DNA of 64,000 nucleotides. It comes from Clostridiales bacterium Firm_16 (GTDB taxonomy: Bacteria > Bacillota > Clostridia > Saccharofermentanales > Saccharofermentanaceae). The notes beneath the pieces were generated by a model. It saw only the letters and a list, made by a program, of their open reading frames with translations. It was not told the origin of the DNA and ran no database searches. Below, piece after piece: positions 1 through 10,597 of the stretch; the first letter of the stretch is position 1; the number at the start of each line of letters is the position of its first letter. The translations under genes were made by a program, and so were the position numbers. The stretch is from contig LVAV01000113.1 of NCBI GenBank assembly GCA_001604185.1, positions 83,838 to 147,837 of the forward strand, in the 5' to 3' direction.

Positions 1-1004
1 ACACCTACACCTACTAAGACACCTACCAGTAAGCCGACTCCTACGGAGAAGCCTACTCCGACAGTAGGACCTGGTACGCCTACGCCTACCAACAGACCTA
101 CTCCGACGACCAAACCTACACCTACAACGAGACCGACTCCGACCACGAAGCCGACTCCTACTGTAAAACCTGGTACGCCGACACCAACGACGAAGCCTAC
201 ACCTACAACAAGGCCGACTCCGACCACGAAGCCGACTCCTACGGTAAAGCCTGGCACGCCGACACCAACGACGAAGCCTACACCTACAACAAGGCCGACT
301 CCAACCACGAAGCCGACGCCTACGGTAAAGCCTGGCACGCCGACACCAACGACGAAGCCTACACCTACAACGAGGCCGACTCCGACCACGAAGCCGACGC
401 CGACTGTAGGACCTGGCACGCCGACACCAACGACGAAGCCTACACCTACAACAAGGCCGACTCCGACCACGAAGCCGACTCCTACGGTAAAGCCTGGCAC
501 GCCGACACCAACGACGAAGCCTACACCTACAACGAGACCGACTCCGACACCAACGACGAAGCCTACACCTACAACGAGACCGACTCCGACCACGAAGCCG
601 ACGCCGACTGTAGGACCTGGCACGCCGACACCAACGACGAAGCCTACACCTACAACGAGACCACGCCGACACCAACGACGAAGCCTACACCTACAACGAG
701 ACCGACTCCGACCACGAAGCCGACACCGACTGTAGGACCTGGCACGCCGACACCAACGACGAAGCCTACACCTACAACGAGACCGACTCCGACCACGAAG
801 CCGACTCCGACCACGAAGCCGACTCCGACTGTAGGACCTGGCACGCCGACACCGACGACGAAGCCTACACCTACAACAAGGCCGACTCCGACCACGAAGC
901 CGACACCGACTGTAGGACCTGGCACGCCGACACCAACGACGAAGCCTACACCTACAACGAGACCGACTCCGACCACGAAGCCGACTCCTACCGTAGGACC
1001 TGGT
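1..1004 (+). repeat. 81-bp Thr-Pro linker tandem repeats, about a dozen units
   Basis: The regular unit is 81 bp, encoding 27 residues of the pattern [20 protein letters not shown] followed by TPTVGPG. Some units are shortened in frame, for example around 535-560. The unit at about 650-662 is shortened by about 40 bp, which breaks the frame. Neighbouring units differ mostly at third codon positions, which fits coding selection and recent duplication. Confidence 0.85.
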
Positions 1005-2297
1005 ACACCGACACCAACACCGGTACCGGTTACATCGACACCTACACCGACTGTAGGACCTGGTACACCTACACCGACACCGGCACCGATCACATCGACG
1101 CCTACACCGACCGTAGGACCTGGTACACCTACACCGACACCGGCACCGATCACATCGACGCCTACGCCGACCGTAGGACCTGGTACACCTACACCGACAC
1201 CGGCACCTGTCACATCGACACCTACGCCGACTGTTGGACCTGGCACACCTACACCTGTCCCAGAGTATGTTCTGATGCCGGATGTTGCGGATAAGAATTA
1301 CCTTGAGGCAGAGGAGATCATTAAAGAAGAACTGGCCAAGGGCGATATTACGGATGTGAAGTTCCAGATTGCCTGGTTGCCGAATACGGATGAGGCGAAG
1401 GCCGGCAAAGTACTCGATCAGAGTCCGAGTGCGGAATCGAAGATCGAGGTTGGAACAAAGGATCTGACAGTAACACTTTATGTTCTGGAAGAACTGAATA
1501 CGCCGACACCTTCTGTAGCTCCTTCTCCGACACCTGGTCCGGAGTCACAGACATTCGAAGGATTCGTAGAGCGTCTGTACACCGTAGCCTTGAACCGTGA
1601 ATCTGACCCACAGGGTAAGAAGTACTGGGTCAAGAAGGTTGTCGATGAGGGTGCGACCGGTGCAGATTGTGCAAGATACTTCTTGCTGGATGCACCTGAG
1701 TTCATGAATCGTGGCCTCAACGACGAAGACTTCGTCGAGACGTTGTACAAGACATTCTTTGATCGTGAGTCGGATGCTGCCGGAAAGAGAGGCTGGGTCA
1801 ACAACCTCAAGCGTGGCAAGATGACTCGGGCAGAAGTAGTGAATAACTTCATTGAATCCACAGAGTGGTGCAATGTCTGCGCAACCTATGGAGTCAAGTC
1901 CGGATCGAAGTATTACAAAGCAACGATCGCATCGAAGAATGCAATCGATTTTGCGACAAGACTGTATACATGCTGTCTCATGCGTGATCCGGATCCATCC
2001 GGTGTACAGTATTGGAGCCTGGCACTTACGAACCTTGAGAGAACCGGTTGCGATGCAGCTCGTGAGTTCTTCGAGAGTGACGAGTTTATCGGCAAGCATA
2101 CTTCAGATAAAGAGTATGTGAAGAGACTCTACACGACGTTCATGGGAAGAGAAGCTGCCGAAAGCGAGATTAATTACTGGATCAGCGAGATCAGTAACGG
2201 CAAGCAGACGCGCAGAAGCGTAATGGAATTCTTCGGTCAGTCCAAGGAGTTCACGAAGATCTGTAAGCAGTACGGTATTGATCGAGGAACGATCTGA
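1..2297 (+). CDS. Secreted PASTA-DUF4214 protein, 5' partial, with a frame break in its Thr-Pro linker
   Basis: The 5' end lies outside the window. From 1 to 660 the first frame reads a Thr-Pro-rich linker (units such as [15 protein letters not shown]). From 663 the linker continues in the third frame without a stop to 2297. The shift matches loss of about 40 bp from one 81-bp repeat. After the linker comes one PASTA-like domain starting MPDV near 1275 and containing GKVLDQSPS. Next is a DUF4214 region of about 240 residues ([15 protein letters not shown], then [12 protein letters not shown] and [12 protein letters not shown]), ending in [13 protein letters not shown] modules bind peptidoglycan or muropeptides; the function of DUF4214 is unknown. 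The protein at 4924-10413 has the same C-terminal order, so this is probably an exported wall-associated protein. Whether the gene is intact, broken or mis-assembled cannot be decided from sequence alone. Confidence 0.75.
1005..1244 (+). repeat. 60-bp linker repeat, four units
   Basis: Four consecutive 60-bp units encode 20 residues each, of the form [20 protein letters not shown]. They join the 81-bp repeats to the PASTA domain and stay in the third frame. Confidence 0.85.
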
Positions 2298-2322
2298 GAA
2301 GTCATTGTAAGTAAAAAACGAG

Positions 2323-2363
2323 AGCAGCCGCGAAGCATGAAAATGCCGAGCGGCTGCTTTTTT
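2323..2363 (+). terminator. Rho-independent terminator
   Basis: A 9-bp perfect stem, AGCAGCCGC with GCGGCTGCT, is followed by a run of T. It lies 26 nt after the stop codon of the first gene. Confidence 0.88.
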
Positions 2364-2551
2364 CCGCATGTGTGTTATTTGATATATTTCCAAATTGAAA
2401 AGAAACGTAAGATATAGCGAAAACAATAGTGTTTGGCTTGTATATTGCGGGTAGCTTATGTTCTTTTTTGAGAAGAATTCTGATATTCTGTGTGTGATGA
2501 TGGATAGAATTTGAACTTTTAGATGACAAGGGCATAGGGAGGTTGATATAT

Positions 2552-4672
2552 ATGAAACGGAAGATATGGATAACCTTTGCAGTCTCCGCGATGATGGTCG
2601 TTGCGACAATGACTTTGGCAACTACAGGTAAGCTTCTCCGTGCGCAAGAGAATAAACAAGAGAATAAAGAAGATACTGTAGAGCAACAGAAGAATAGTAT
2701 TTCGGCTCAAGATTTAAAGGCTCCGAATCTTCATGTCGTGTGCGTAGAGTCGGAAATTCCGTATGAGGCGGGTTTTGGATGGGTCGTGAGCTATGCATGG
2801 GATGAAGTGAGTGGTGCAGATCAGTATGAGTATGAAATGGAAGGTGAAATTCAAGGGTGCAGTGGCACCACAAAGGAAACGAGTCTGGTTTTCTCCATTG
2901 TTACTTGCGACGGAGAAAAAAGCCAAACAGTAAAAGTTCGTGCAATCAAGACGGTGAATGGAGAAATAACCTACGGGCCGTATAGTGAAATAAGTGTTTC
3001 TCCGAAAGAGATAATCGATAGACCATCGAATTTGAAAGTTTCAACAACGGGAGACGAAGTAACGCTTTCCTGGAATAAAGTGAACGGAGCTGAAAGTTAT
3101 ATAATCTGGAAGGGAACAGGCTCGGGATTATTGCATGAACCGTATGAACTAATCGATGATGTGACTACGACGAGTTATTCTTTTGGCAAATTGCCAGTGG
3201 GGACATATTCTTTCTGGGTGTGCGCGTGCAAAAAAACAGATGGATATCTAATGTGTGGGTACTATGGTGTGGGTGTGAAATATGAAGTGTATGATGTCAT
3301 TCCGAAGAATGTTCAGGCTATGCAGGCATCCGCAACAAGGCTGAGAGTTGTTTGGAATCCGGTAAATGGAGCGACAGGATATCAGGTATGGAGAGCGACA
3401 TCGGAAGAAGGACCTTTTACTGCACTGGGATCTGTTACCGGAACGGAGAGAGTGTGTGTCGGACTTACAACAGGAAATACATATTATTTTAAAGTTCGAT
3501 CCTATGTTGAAAACAATGGCGCACGAAAATATAGCGATTTCAGCGAAGTGGTAAGCGGCATTCCCCGAGCGATAAACCCGGAGAACGTCAAAGTTAACGG
3601 GATATCCTCAACCAAGGCCCTGGTTTCCTGGAGTGAAACAGACGGTGCAACAGGATATCAGGTATGGAGAGCGACATCGGAAGAAGGACCTTTTACAGCA
3701 CTGGGATCTGTTTCCGGAACAGAAAGGTTGTGTATCGGACTGACAAGTGGTACGACATACTATTTTAAAGTCCGTGCCTTCAATGATCTGAACGAAACAA
3801 AAGCATATAGTGCATTTAGCGAAGTGGCCAGTTTTACAACTGGCAGTGTGAGTCCTTCGAATGTAACGGCGACCACCTCGACCAGAGTAAACCTCACTTG
3901 GGAGAAAGTCGATGGAGCAACAGGGTATCAAGTATGGCGAGCAACTTCCGAAGAGGGACCATATACTGCATTGGGTTCTGTTTCTGAGACAGAGAGATTG
4001 TGTGTCGGACTGACACTCGGAACAACATATTATTTCAAAGTCCGGGCATACTACTTATGTAACGGGACGAAGCATTATAGCGAATATAGTGATGTAGTAA
4101 GTGCTGTTCCCCGAATGATGCCCCCGGAGAACGTCACAATTGACTGGATAGCCGCAACAAGGCTGAGAGTTGTTTGGGATCAGGTAGATGGAGCGACAGG
4201 ATACCAGTTATGGCGAGCAACATCAGAAGAAGGTCCATATACTGCACTCGGATCTGTTACCGGAACGAAGAGAGTGTGTGTCGGACTTACAACAGGAAAT
4301 ACATATTATTTTAAAGTTCGATCCTATTTTGATAATAATGGCACACGAAAATATAGCGATTTCAGCGAAGTAGTGAGCGCTGCTCCAATTCCGCCGAATC
4401 CTCCAACCAATTTCAAGGCTAAGATGTATCGGAGAATCTGGTGTGATCCTTTTTCGTTGATGTTTTCTTGGGAAGGGGATATTGATGAAGATAGATTGGT
4501 GTATGAGATATTTTTTGCTACTTCGGAAGAAGGACCATACGAAAAACTGTGTTCCAGCAGAGGAAATTGGGTAGAGTGGCCAACCGGGAAAGGGATATAT
4601 TACAAGATCCGAACCGTTGATTGTGGCGTTTACAGTGATTTCAGTGAAGTGGTAACTCCAGAGAAGTGGTAA
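2552..4672 (+). CDS. Secreted protein with seven fibronectin type III-like modules
   Basis: I chose the ATG at 2552 because GGGAGG lies 9 nt upstream; an in-frame TTG at 2543 is less likely. The start encodes a signal peptide (MKRKIWITFAVSAMMVVATM). About seven Fn3-type beta-sandwich modules follow, and modules three to six are almost identical to each other (each carries GYQVWRATSEEGP or a close variant, and TYYFKVR). No anchor, sortase motif or enzyme domain is visible. Such proteins normally mediate adhesion or act as spacers in extracellular enzymes. It lies between two PASTA-DUF4214 proteins on the same strand but has its own terminator. The high identity between modules points to recent duplication or gene conversion. 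Confidence 0.82.
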   Translation: MKRKIWITFAVSAMMVVATMTLATTGKLLRAQENKQENKEDTVEQQKNSISAQDLKAPNLHVVCVESEIPYEAGFGWVVSYAWDEVSGADQYEYEMEGEIQGCSGTTKETSLVFSIVTCDGEKSQTVKVRAIKTVNGEITYGPYSEISVSPKEIIDRPSNLKVSTTGDEVTLSWNKVNGAESYIIWKGTGSGLLHEPYELIDDVTTTSYSFGKLPVGTYSFWVCACKKTDGYLMCGYYGVGVKYEVYDVIPKNVQAMQASATRLRVVWNPVNGATGYQVWRATSEEGPFTALGSVTGTERVCVGLTTGNTYYFKVRSYVENNGARKYSDFSEVVSGIPRAINPENVKVNGISSTKALVSWSETDGATGYQVWRATSEEGPFTALGSVSGTERLCIGLTSGTTYYFKVRAFNDLNETKAYSAFSEVASFTTGSVSPSNVTATTSTRVNLTWEKVDGATGYQVWRATSEEGPYTALGSVSETERLCVGLTLGTTYYFKVRAYYLCNGTKHYSEYSDVVSAVPRMMPPENVTIDWIAATRLRVVWDQVDGATGYQLWRATSEEGPYTALGSVTGTKRVCVGLTTGNTYYFKVRSYFDNNGTRKYSDFSEVVSAAPIPPNPPTNFKAKMYRRIWCDPFSLMFSWEGDIDEDRLVYEIFFATSEEGPYEKLCSSRGNWVEWPTGKGIYYKIRTVDCGVYSDFSEVVTPEKW

Positions 4673-4715
4673 CGATATTAGTGATCGAACCTTGTAAGTA
4701 GAAATGAATGAGTAC

Positions 4716-4753
4716 GCCTGGGGAGGAGATAATCCTTCTCAGGCTAATTTTTT
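4716..4753 (+). terminator. Rho-independent terminator
   Basis: A 12-bp stem with two G-U pairs, GCCTGGGGAGGA with TCCTTCTCAGGC, is followed by TAATTTTTT. It lies downstream of the fibronectin-module gene. Confidence 0.8.
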
Positions 4754-4923
4754 CCTTCCGCCTGATATATTAGTATAAAATCGCAAATTTGATTGTTTTC
4801 TTCATGCTGAGCCTTTATACTTGAAGTGTTATTTTCCCCGAAAGCGGGGAGTGGTTTGGTTTATTGGAACAGGCGTCGGATGATCGGGGCTTGTTTCAAG
4901 ACATGTTTTAGGAGGTTTGGGAA

Positions 4924-7900
4924 GTGAGAACGAAATGGTTCTGGGGGGCTTTTCTCTCGATTATTCTGTTATTTTCGATGCTGCCGAAAGATATGCTGCG
5001 TGCGGCGGATGACTATGTTGTCGATTCGCCGGAAAGTGTCCAGTTGCAGTACGGCAATGCGGCGACATATGTTGACTGTTCTTTCGATGGGAAGTCGGAA
5101 TACACAATGTACAACTTTAGCGCTACCTGCAACAGCATGTACTTGATGAATGAGAATAACAAGTATATTACATTCTATTTGTCCTGGAAAGCGACCGGGT
5201 ATAAGGACACATACGTGTCTGCTTACTATTCTTCTGCGATGTCGGAACAGGAGAAAAAAGTATATGAGGGTGACTGGGGCTTCTATGCACGTATCGATCC
5301 CAAGGATTGGGAAGAAGCGAATATTGAACCCGGAACGACTTATTCCAGTACGATTCGCATTTCTTACCAGTTGAAGAAGGGTAATTCGTATTGCGACTAT
5401 CAGCAGATCATTATTCCGATCTCCATTACACTTCCGGAAACTATTCCTACGGAAAACAAGGTCACGATCAAGCCGGGTCAGGGTGCATCCGGAAGTACGA
5501 TCACTTTTACCGACAGTGACAAGACTCGTTTCGATGACCGTCAGCTGGATGATTTCTCCCAGTATGCCAATGATACGATCTTCGTAGGCGCTGACAACGT
5601 GAAGTACTACAAGCTTCCGTCCTGCCCGTCTTCTTTTACGGCACCTTCCAACAAGAAGTTTGCTGCCTGGGAATTATATGGTGAATCCCATCTGCCGGGT
5701 GATGTTGTTCCGTTGAACGGCAACCTGACACTTACGGCACTCTGGGTTTCGAAAAACGAGACAGAACTGTCATGTACAATGCCGTCCCAGATTACCTTCA
5801 ATGTCGGAGATAAAACTGTTCCGTTCTCATATACTATCGGTGCACAGGGCCCTGTGTCAGTCGAATTCCAGGCTGCAAACCTGAAGAGCCCGGACGGAAA
5901 ATCTGAGATTCAGTATAGACTTGCTGCGAATCAGTATGAGGCAGAAAACAACTATTACAATTGCACGACTACGCTCAATAAATTTTCGAGCGGCCAGAAT
6001 ACGGCTTATATGACACTTACTGACGTATACAATTCCTGGTACAAATTAAGACCTAATACCACGTATACAGGAAAGATAACCTATACAGTCAAGGATCTTA
6101 CTTATAATATCGTCAAGACGGGAACGATCAATGTTACCGTAAAATCTCCGCACTTCAAGGTTACGATCGATGCAGGAGAGGGAACGGGAACAACGAGAGT
6201 TTATTCGACCAGTGACAGCTCTTTGATCTTTACGGGGGCAGACTACAAGGATTGTCCTGAAGGTATGTTCTTTTACAATCCCTATGGCGAGTTGTGCTTC
6301 AGAACCCCGCATTATTTCTCGAACTTTACTCCACCGGAGGGCTATGAGTTCGTTGTGTGGAAGAATATTGATTCAACATATGATGTAGATCCGGAGTATT
6401 CTCCAGATTTCTGCGTAATGAGTTGTTTCTACTATAATACGCTTGAAACCAGATTAACTCCTGTATATGAACCGATCTTCCCGATAACGACAACCTTGTC
6501 AGAGTACGAAAAGATCGAGTTGCCGTATCATCAGAATGTATTCCAGGTGCAGGCTCAGCTGGACGGAAGAAGCAATTTCAGCGGAGTGCAGGTCTACTAT
6601 GGCATCAATACAACACCGGAACTCAATGGTGAGAAGATCGACCTGAAGTTATCCACATCTTCGTCATACGGATCGAATAATTATCTGTATATTAAGAACA
6701 GTGCCTATGTATCTTTCTATATCCATACAACGGATGCAGACTGGAGAGACAAGCCGGCCGGAACCTACAAAGGCAAACTGTCTTGTTCGATTACCGATAC
6801 TACAGCGACGGGAGAATACAGAAATTACAGGAACTTTCTTATCCCGATCGAGATCGTCATTCCGGAGAAGACGTACACTGTTTCCTATGACCCGAACGGT
6901 GGAAGCGGCAGCCAGCCTTCAGATACCTATTCTCCGAATTTCGCACTGAAGCTTCCAACCTATACAACCTTAAAGGGCCCGGATGGATACGAATTTGGTT
7001 CTGTGTGGAGTGTACAGGTCGGCGATGCTGAACCTGTAGAACAGAATGCCGGATCCACTGTCATGATCACAGATGATGTCATCCTGAGACCGGTCTGGAG
7101 AGCAAGAAGAAATTACATTACCTATTATCTGGATGGTGGTACGAATAACCCTTCGAACCCGAATAATTTTACATGTGAATCAGATACGATCATTCTTCAG
7201 GATCCGTCGAAGTACGGCTATGACTTCAAGGGATGGTTCACTGATAGTGGTTTTACAAAGCCGATCACTGAGATCCCTCACGGAACAACTACTTCCAATA
7301 TCATAGTTTATGCGAAGTGGGAGTTGAGATCGGATACGACTTTCTGCACGGTATCCTTCGACGCCAACGGCGGAACAGGTACCATGGCATCGCAGCAGGT
7401 AGTAGAGAACAGTAAGTACAGACTGCCGAGTTGTGGTTTTACCGGAAAGACGGGCTATGGCTTCCGAATCTGGCAGGTTCAGATCGGTGACGCTGAACCG
7501 CAAGAGATGAGGTACAATACAGAGATCACAGTAACTGCAGATGTGAAAGTGACCGCATTGTGGAAGGCTAACTCTTACAGAATCTGGGCATACTATGAGC
7601 TTGATCACGGTCATTATCCGGGCCCGACTTACTATACTATCGAAGATCACGTTGTCTTCGAGGATTCGATTCCGGATGAACCGGATAAGTGGGCCTTCGG
7701 TGGATATTATAAAGACCAGCAGTTTACGATTCCTGTCACAGAGATCCCGAAGGGATCGACCGGTTCATTTGAGATGTACATCAAGTGGGTCGAGGTCAAT
7801 CCTATAAAGAAATATACCATCACGTGGCAGTACGAAGATGGAACAGAATTTGCAACTACTGAAGTTGAAGAAGGAACAGTACCGGACCATTACGCTCCGA

Positions 7901-10413
7901 GCAAGCCGTCTACAGTAGATAAGGTCTACGAATTTGCAGGCTGGTCTCCGACACCGGTAGCGGCTTCAGCAGATGCATCTTACAAAGCTACATATAAAGC
8001 AACACCCAGAAAGTATACGGTGCGCTTCCTGAATGGAGATACTGTGCTGCAAAGTGGCAGTGTTGAATACGGTAAGACTCCGGAGTATACGAAGGCGACG
8101 CCAACAAAGGCTCCGACCAACCAGTATACATATACCTTCAAGGGATGGGATAAGGAACTTTCCGCCGTAACCGGAGATGTGGATTACTATGCTACATTCA
8201 CATCGAAGAAACGTGCCTATGCCATTACCTTTAAGAGTGAAGGCAAGACGATCCGTACTGTGAACTTCGACTATGGCGAAATGCCTGAATTCACAGGTGA
8301 TGCTCCGGTCAAGGCAGCCACTGTGGATAAGGAGTACACGTTTACCGGATGGACTCCGGAGCTTGAAAAGGTTACAGGTGAGGCGACCTACGAAGCTGTA
8401 TTCAAAGAGTCTACAAGAAAGTACACCATCAAGTTTATCAATGATGATGGCACGAATCTCCAGAGCAGCAAAGTCGAATACGGCAAGCTTCCGCAATATA
8501 CAGGAACTACCCCGAAGAAGGCGGCTACGGCAAGTGAGCACTATACTTTCGCCGGATGGCATACAGCAATCGTGAAGGTCAGCGGAGATGCGACATATCG
8601 TGCAACATATACCGCAGAGCCGAACGAGTATGTTGTCAAGTTTGTCATGAATAATCACGGAAGCCAGGTGGCTTCTCAGACCATCAAGTATGGTGATAAG
8701 GTAACCAAGCCTTCCGCACCGAAAGCGGACGGTTGGACCTTCAAGGGCTGGTATTCAGACAAGGATCTGAAGACTTCATATGATTTCAGTAAAGCAGTAA
8801 CTGCGGATCTGACATTGTATGCGAAGTGGGTAAAGAATGTAACCCCGACTCCGACGGATACACCTACACCGACTCCGTCTAATACGCCGACCCCGACAAA
8901 CACACCGACCCCGACGAAGAAGCCTACTCCGACAAAGAAGCCGACTCCGACGAAGAGACCGACAAACACACCGACTCCGACGAAGAAGCCGACTCCTACA
9001 AAGAAACCGACGAACACGCCGACCCCGACAAAGAAGCCGACGAGTACGCCGAAGCCGACCAACACGCCGACTCCGACAAAGAAGCCGACGAGTACGCCGA
9101 AGCCGACCAACACGCCGACTCCGACAAAGAAGCCGACAAGTACACCGAAGCCGACCAATACGCCGACTCCGACAAAGAAGCCGACGAGTACGCCGAAGCC
9201 GACCAACACGCCGACTCCGACAAAGAAACCGACAAGTACACCGAAGCCGACCAACACGCCGACTCCGACAAAGAAACCGACGAGTACGCCGAAGCCGACC
9301 AATACGCCGACTCCGACAAAGAAGCCGACGAGTACGCCGAAGCCGACCAACACGCCGACTCCGACGAAGAAGGTAACACCTGTTCCTGGAACCGTTGTTA
9401 TGCCGGATGTAATCGACATGCAGTATCAGGATGCACAGAAGACGATCAAGGCTGCCTTCAAGGAAGCCAAGATCACAAACTATGAGATCCAGATCGCCTG
9501 GATGAATAATACCGATCTGAAGAAGGCGGGAAGAGTCATCGACCAGTCTCCGTCCGGTGGAAAGACCATCAAATCAGGCGATAAGAAGATCACGGTAAGA
9601 CTTTATGTACTTGCAGGCAAGAATACACCTACACCGACCAAGGTACCGCCGACTCCGGGTGACAAGACCTTCGAAGGTTTTGTTGAGAGACTTTACACAG
9701 TTGCTTTGAACCGTGCTTCCGATCCTGCCGGCAAGAAGTACTGGGTCAACAGAGTTGAGAATGAGGGTGCTACAGGTGCGGATTGCGCAAGATTCTTCCT
9801 GCTGGATTCTCCAGAGTTCCTCAACCGTGGACTGAAGCCGGAAGATTTTGTTGAGACACTTTATAAGACATTCTTCGACCGCGCTTCGGATGCTGCCGGT
9901 AAAAAAGGCTGGGTAAATGCAATAAAGAGTGGTACAATGTCTCGAGAAGAAGTGGTCAACAACTTTATCGAGTCTACCGAATGGTGTAATGTCTGTGCTT
10001 CCTATGGCGTGAAGTCCGGAGCGAAATACCATAAGGCAACCGAGGCTTCCGGAAAGTCTGTAGAGTTTGCGATAAGACTTTATACCTGCTGTCTGAATCG
10101 TGATGCTGATGCGGCCGGTGTGAAGTACTGGTCACTGGCTCTGACAAATCTGGAGAAGACCGGTTGTGACGCGGTTCGAGAGTTCTTCACAAGCAAGGAG
10201 TTCGTTAGTGCCAAGACATCGAACGAAGAGTACGTGAAGAGACTTTATACTACCTGCATGGGTAGAGAGGCATCTGCCGGTGAAATCCAGTACTGGGCCG
10301 GGCAGATCAAGAGTGGTCAGAAGACCCGTCAAGATGTTCTCAACTTCTTTGGTCAGTCCGAAGAATTTACCAATATCTGTAAGAAATACGGTATTGATAG
10401 AGGAACCATCTGA
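4924..10413 (+). CDS. Giant secreted protein: InlB-type repeats, Thr-Pro linker, PASTA, DUF4214
   Basis: The GTG start at 4924 is preceded by TAGGAGG. The protein has 1829 residues. A signal peptide covers about residues 1-28. A beta-rich region of about 650 residues follows, with alternating Ig-like segments. Next come several Listeria/Bacteroides (InlB B-repeat, Flg_new type) modules, seen as repeats of YTVRF, VEYGKTPEYT and YTFKGW. Residues about 1306-1485 are a Thr-Pro-Lys linker, about 1490-1565 a PASTA-like domain (MPDVIDMQYQDAQ, GRVIDQSPSGG), and about 1580-1829 a DUF4214 region ending in YGIDRGTI. Domain order and C-terminal sequence match the protein at 1-2297, so the two are paralogues. 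A role as a surface adhesin or wall-linked scaffold is inferred; no catalytic motif is visible. Confidence 0.85.
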   Translation: MRTKWFWGAFLSIILLFSMLPKDMLRAADDYVVDSPESVQLQYGNAATYVDCSFDGKSEYTMYNFSATCNSMYLMNENNKYITFYLSWKATGYKDTYVSAYYSSAMSEQEKKVYEGDWGFYARIDPKDWEEANIEPGTTYSSTIRISYQLKKGNSYCDYQQIIIPISITLPETIPTENKVTIKPGQGASGSTITFTDSDKTRFDDRQLDDFSQYANDTIFVGADNVKYYKLPSCPSSFTAPSNKKFAAWELYGESHLPGDVVPLNGNLTLTALWVSKNETELSCTMPSQITFNVGDKTVPFSYTIGAQGPVSVEFQAANLKSPDGKSEIQYRLAANQYEAENNYYNCTTTLNKFSSGQNTAYMTLTDVYNSWYKLRPNTTYTGKITYTVKDLTYNIVKTGTINVTVKSPHFKVTIDAGEGTGTTRVYSTSDSSLIFTGADYKDCPEGMFFYNPYGELCFRTPHYFSNFTPPEGYEFVVWKNIDSTYDVDPEYSPDFCVMSCFYYNTLETRLTPVYEPIFPITTTLSEYEKIELPYHQNVFQVQAQLDGRSNFSGVQVYYGINTTPELNGEKIDLKLSTSSSYGSNNYLYIKNSAYVSFYIHTTDADWRDKPAGTYKGKLSCSITDTTATGEYRNYRNFLIPIEIVIPEKTYTVSYDPNGGSGSQPSDTYSPNFALKLPTYTTLKGPDGYEFGSVWSVQVGDAEPVEQNAGSTVMITDDVILRPVWRARRNYITYYLDGGTNNPSNPNNFTCESDTIILQDPSKYGYDFKGWFTDSGFTKPITEIPHGTTTSNIIVYAKWELRSDTTFCTVSFDANGGTGTMASQQVVENSKYRLPSCGFTGKTGYGFRIWQVQIGDAEPQEMRYNTEITVTADVKVTALWKANSYRIWAYYELDHGHYPGPTYYTIEDHVVFEDSIPDEPDKWAFGGYYKDQQFTIPVTEIPKGSTGSFEMYIKWVEVNPIKKYTITWQYEDGTEFATTEVEEGTVPDHYAPSKPSTVDKVYEFAGWSPTPVAASADASYKATYKATPRKYTVRFLNGDTVLQSGSVEYGKTPEYTKATPTKAPTNQYTYTFKGWDKELSAVTGDVDYYATFTSKKRAYAITFKSEGKTIRTVNFDYGEMPEFTGDAPVKAATVDKEYTFTGWTPELEKVTGEATYEAVFKESTRKYTIKFINDDGTNLQSSKVEYGKLPQYTGTTPKKAATASEHYTFAGWHTAIVKVSGDATYRATYTAEPNEYVVKFVMNNHGSQVASQTIKYGDKVTKPSAPKADGWTFKGWYSDKDLKTSYDFSKAVTADLTLYAKWVKNVTPTPTDTPTPTPSNTPTPTNTPTPTKKPTPTKKPTPTKRPTNTPTPTKKPTPTKKPTNTPTPTKKPTSTPKPTNTPTPTKKPTSTPKPTNTPTPTKKPTSTPKPTNTPTPTKKPTSTPKPTNTPTPTKKPTSTPKPTNTPTPTKKPTSTPKPTNTPTPTKKPTSTPKPTNTPTPTKKVTPVPGTVVMPDVIDMQYQDAQKTIKAAFKEAKITNYEIQIAWMNNTDLKKAGRVIDQSPSGGKTIKSGDKKITVRLYVLAGKNTPTPTKVPPTPGDKTFEGFVERLYTVALNRASDPAGKKYWVNRVENEGATGADCARFFLLDSPEFLNRGLKPEDFVETLYKTFFDRASDAAGKKGWVNAIKSGTMSREEVVNNFIESTEWCNVCASYGVKSGAKYHKATEASGKSVEFAIRLYTCCLNRDADAAGVKYWSLALTNLEKTGCDAVREFFTSKEFVSAKTSNEEYVKRLYTTCMGREASAGEIQYWAGQIKSGQKTRQDVLNFFGQSEEFTNICKKYGIDRGTI
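9013..9348 (+). repeat. 48-bp tandem repeat, seven units, in frame
   Basis: Seven 48-bp units encode NTPTPTKKPTSTPKPT, and a partial eighth follows to about 9369. All units stay in frame. The codons of neighbouring units are nearly identical, so copy number could change easily. Confidence 0.9.
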
Positions 10414-10437
10414 CAAGAGTAAAAACAAATTGAAAAA

Positions 10438-10484
10438 GGCTGTCTCAAAGGCGAGAAAAACTGCTTGAGAGACAGTCTTTTTTC
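10438..10484 (+). terminator. Rho-independent terminator
   Basis: The stem GGCTGTCTC with GAGACAGTC (one G-U pair) is followed by six T. It lies 25 nt after the stop codon of the giant surface protein. Confidence 0.85.
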
Positions 10485-10513
10485 TTGTTTTGCTCCAATA
10501 TTTCGGGTATACT
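10485..10513 (+). promoter_or_regulatory. Putative sigma-A promoter of the oad operon
   Basis: TTGTTT at 10485-10490 and TATACT at 10508-10513 are separated by 17 nt. They lie about 85 nt before oadA and just after the preceding terminator. The -35 box is weak. Confidence 0.45.
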
Positions 10514-10597
10514 TTAAAAGGAAAAAGTTGGGTTTCTCACACCACTTTTCCGTAAAGATATATTCAAATTTATTAAATATAAGGAGAGACGCATCGT

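Noticed and set aside
1..1244. CRISPR array
   Set aside because: The repeats are continuous codon repeats without unique spacers.
650..1246. Minus-strand ORF of Gly-Val repeats opposite the Thr-Pro linker
   Set aside because: It is the antisense reading of the coding repeat, with no start site, and a similar shadow exists opposite 8839-9369.
4673..4923. c-di-GMP riboswitch or other known leader RNA before the giant surface protein
   Set aside because: I looked for the conserved core sequences and saw only a terminator and a small CCCC-GAAAGC-GGGG hairpin.
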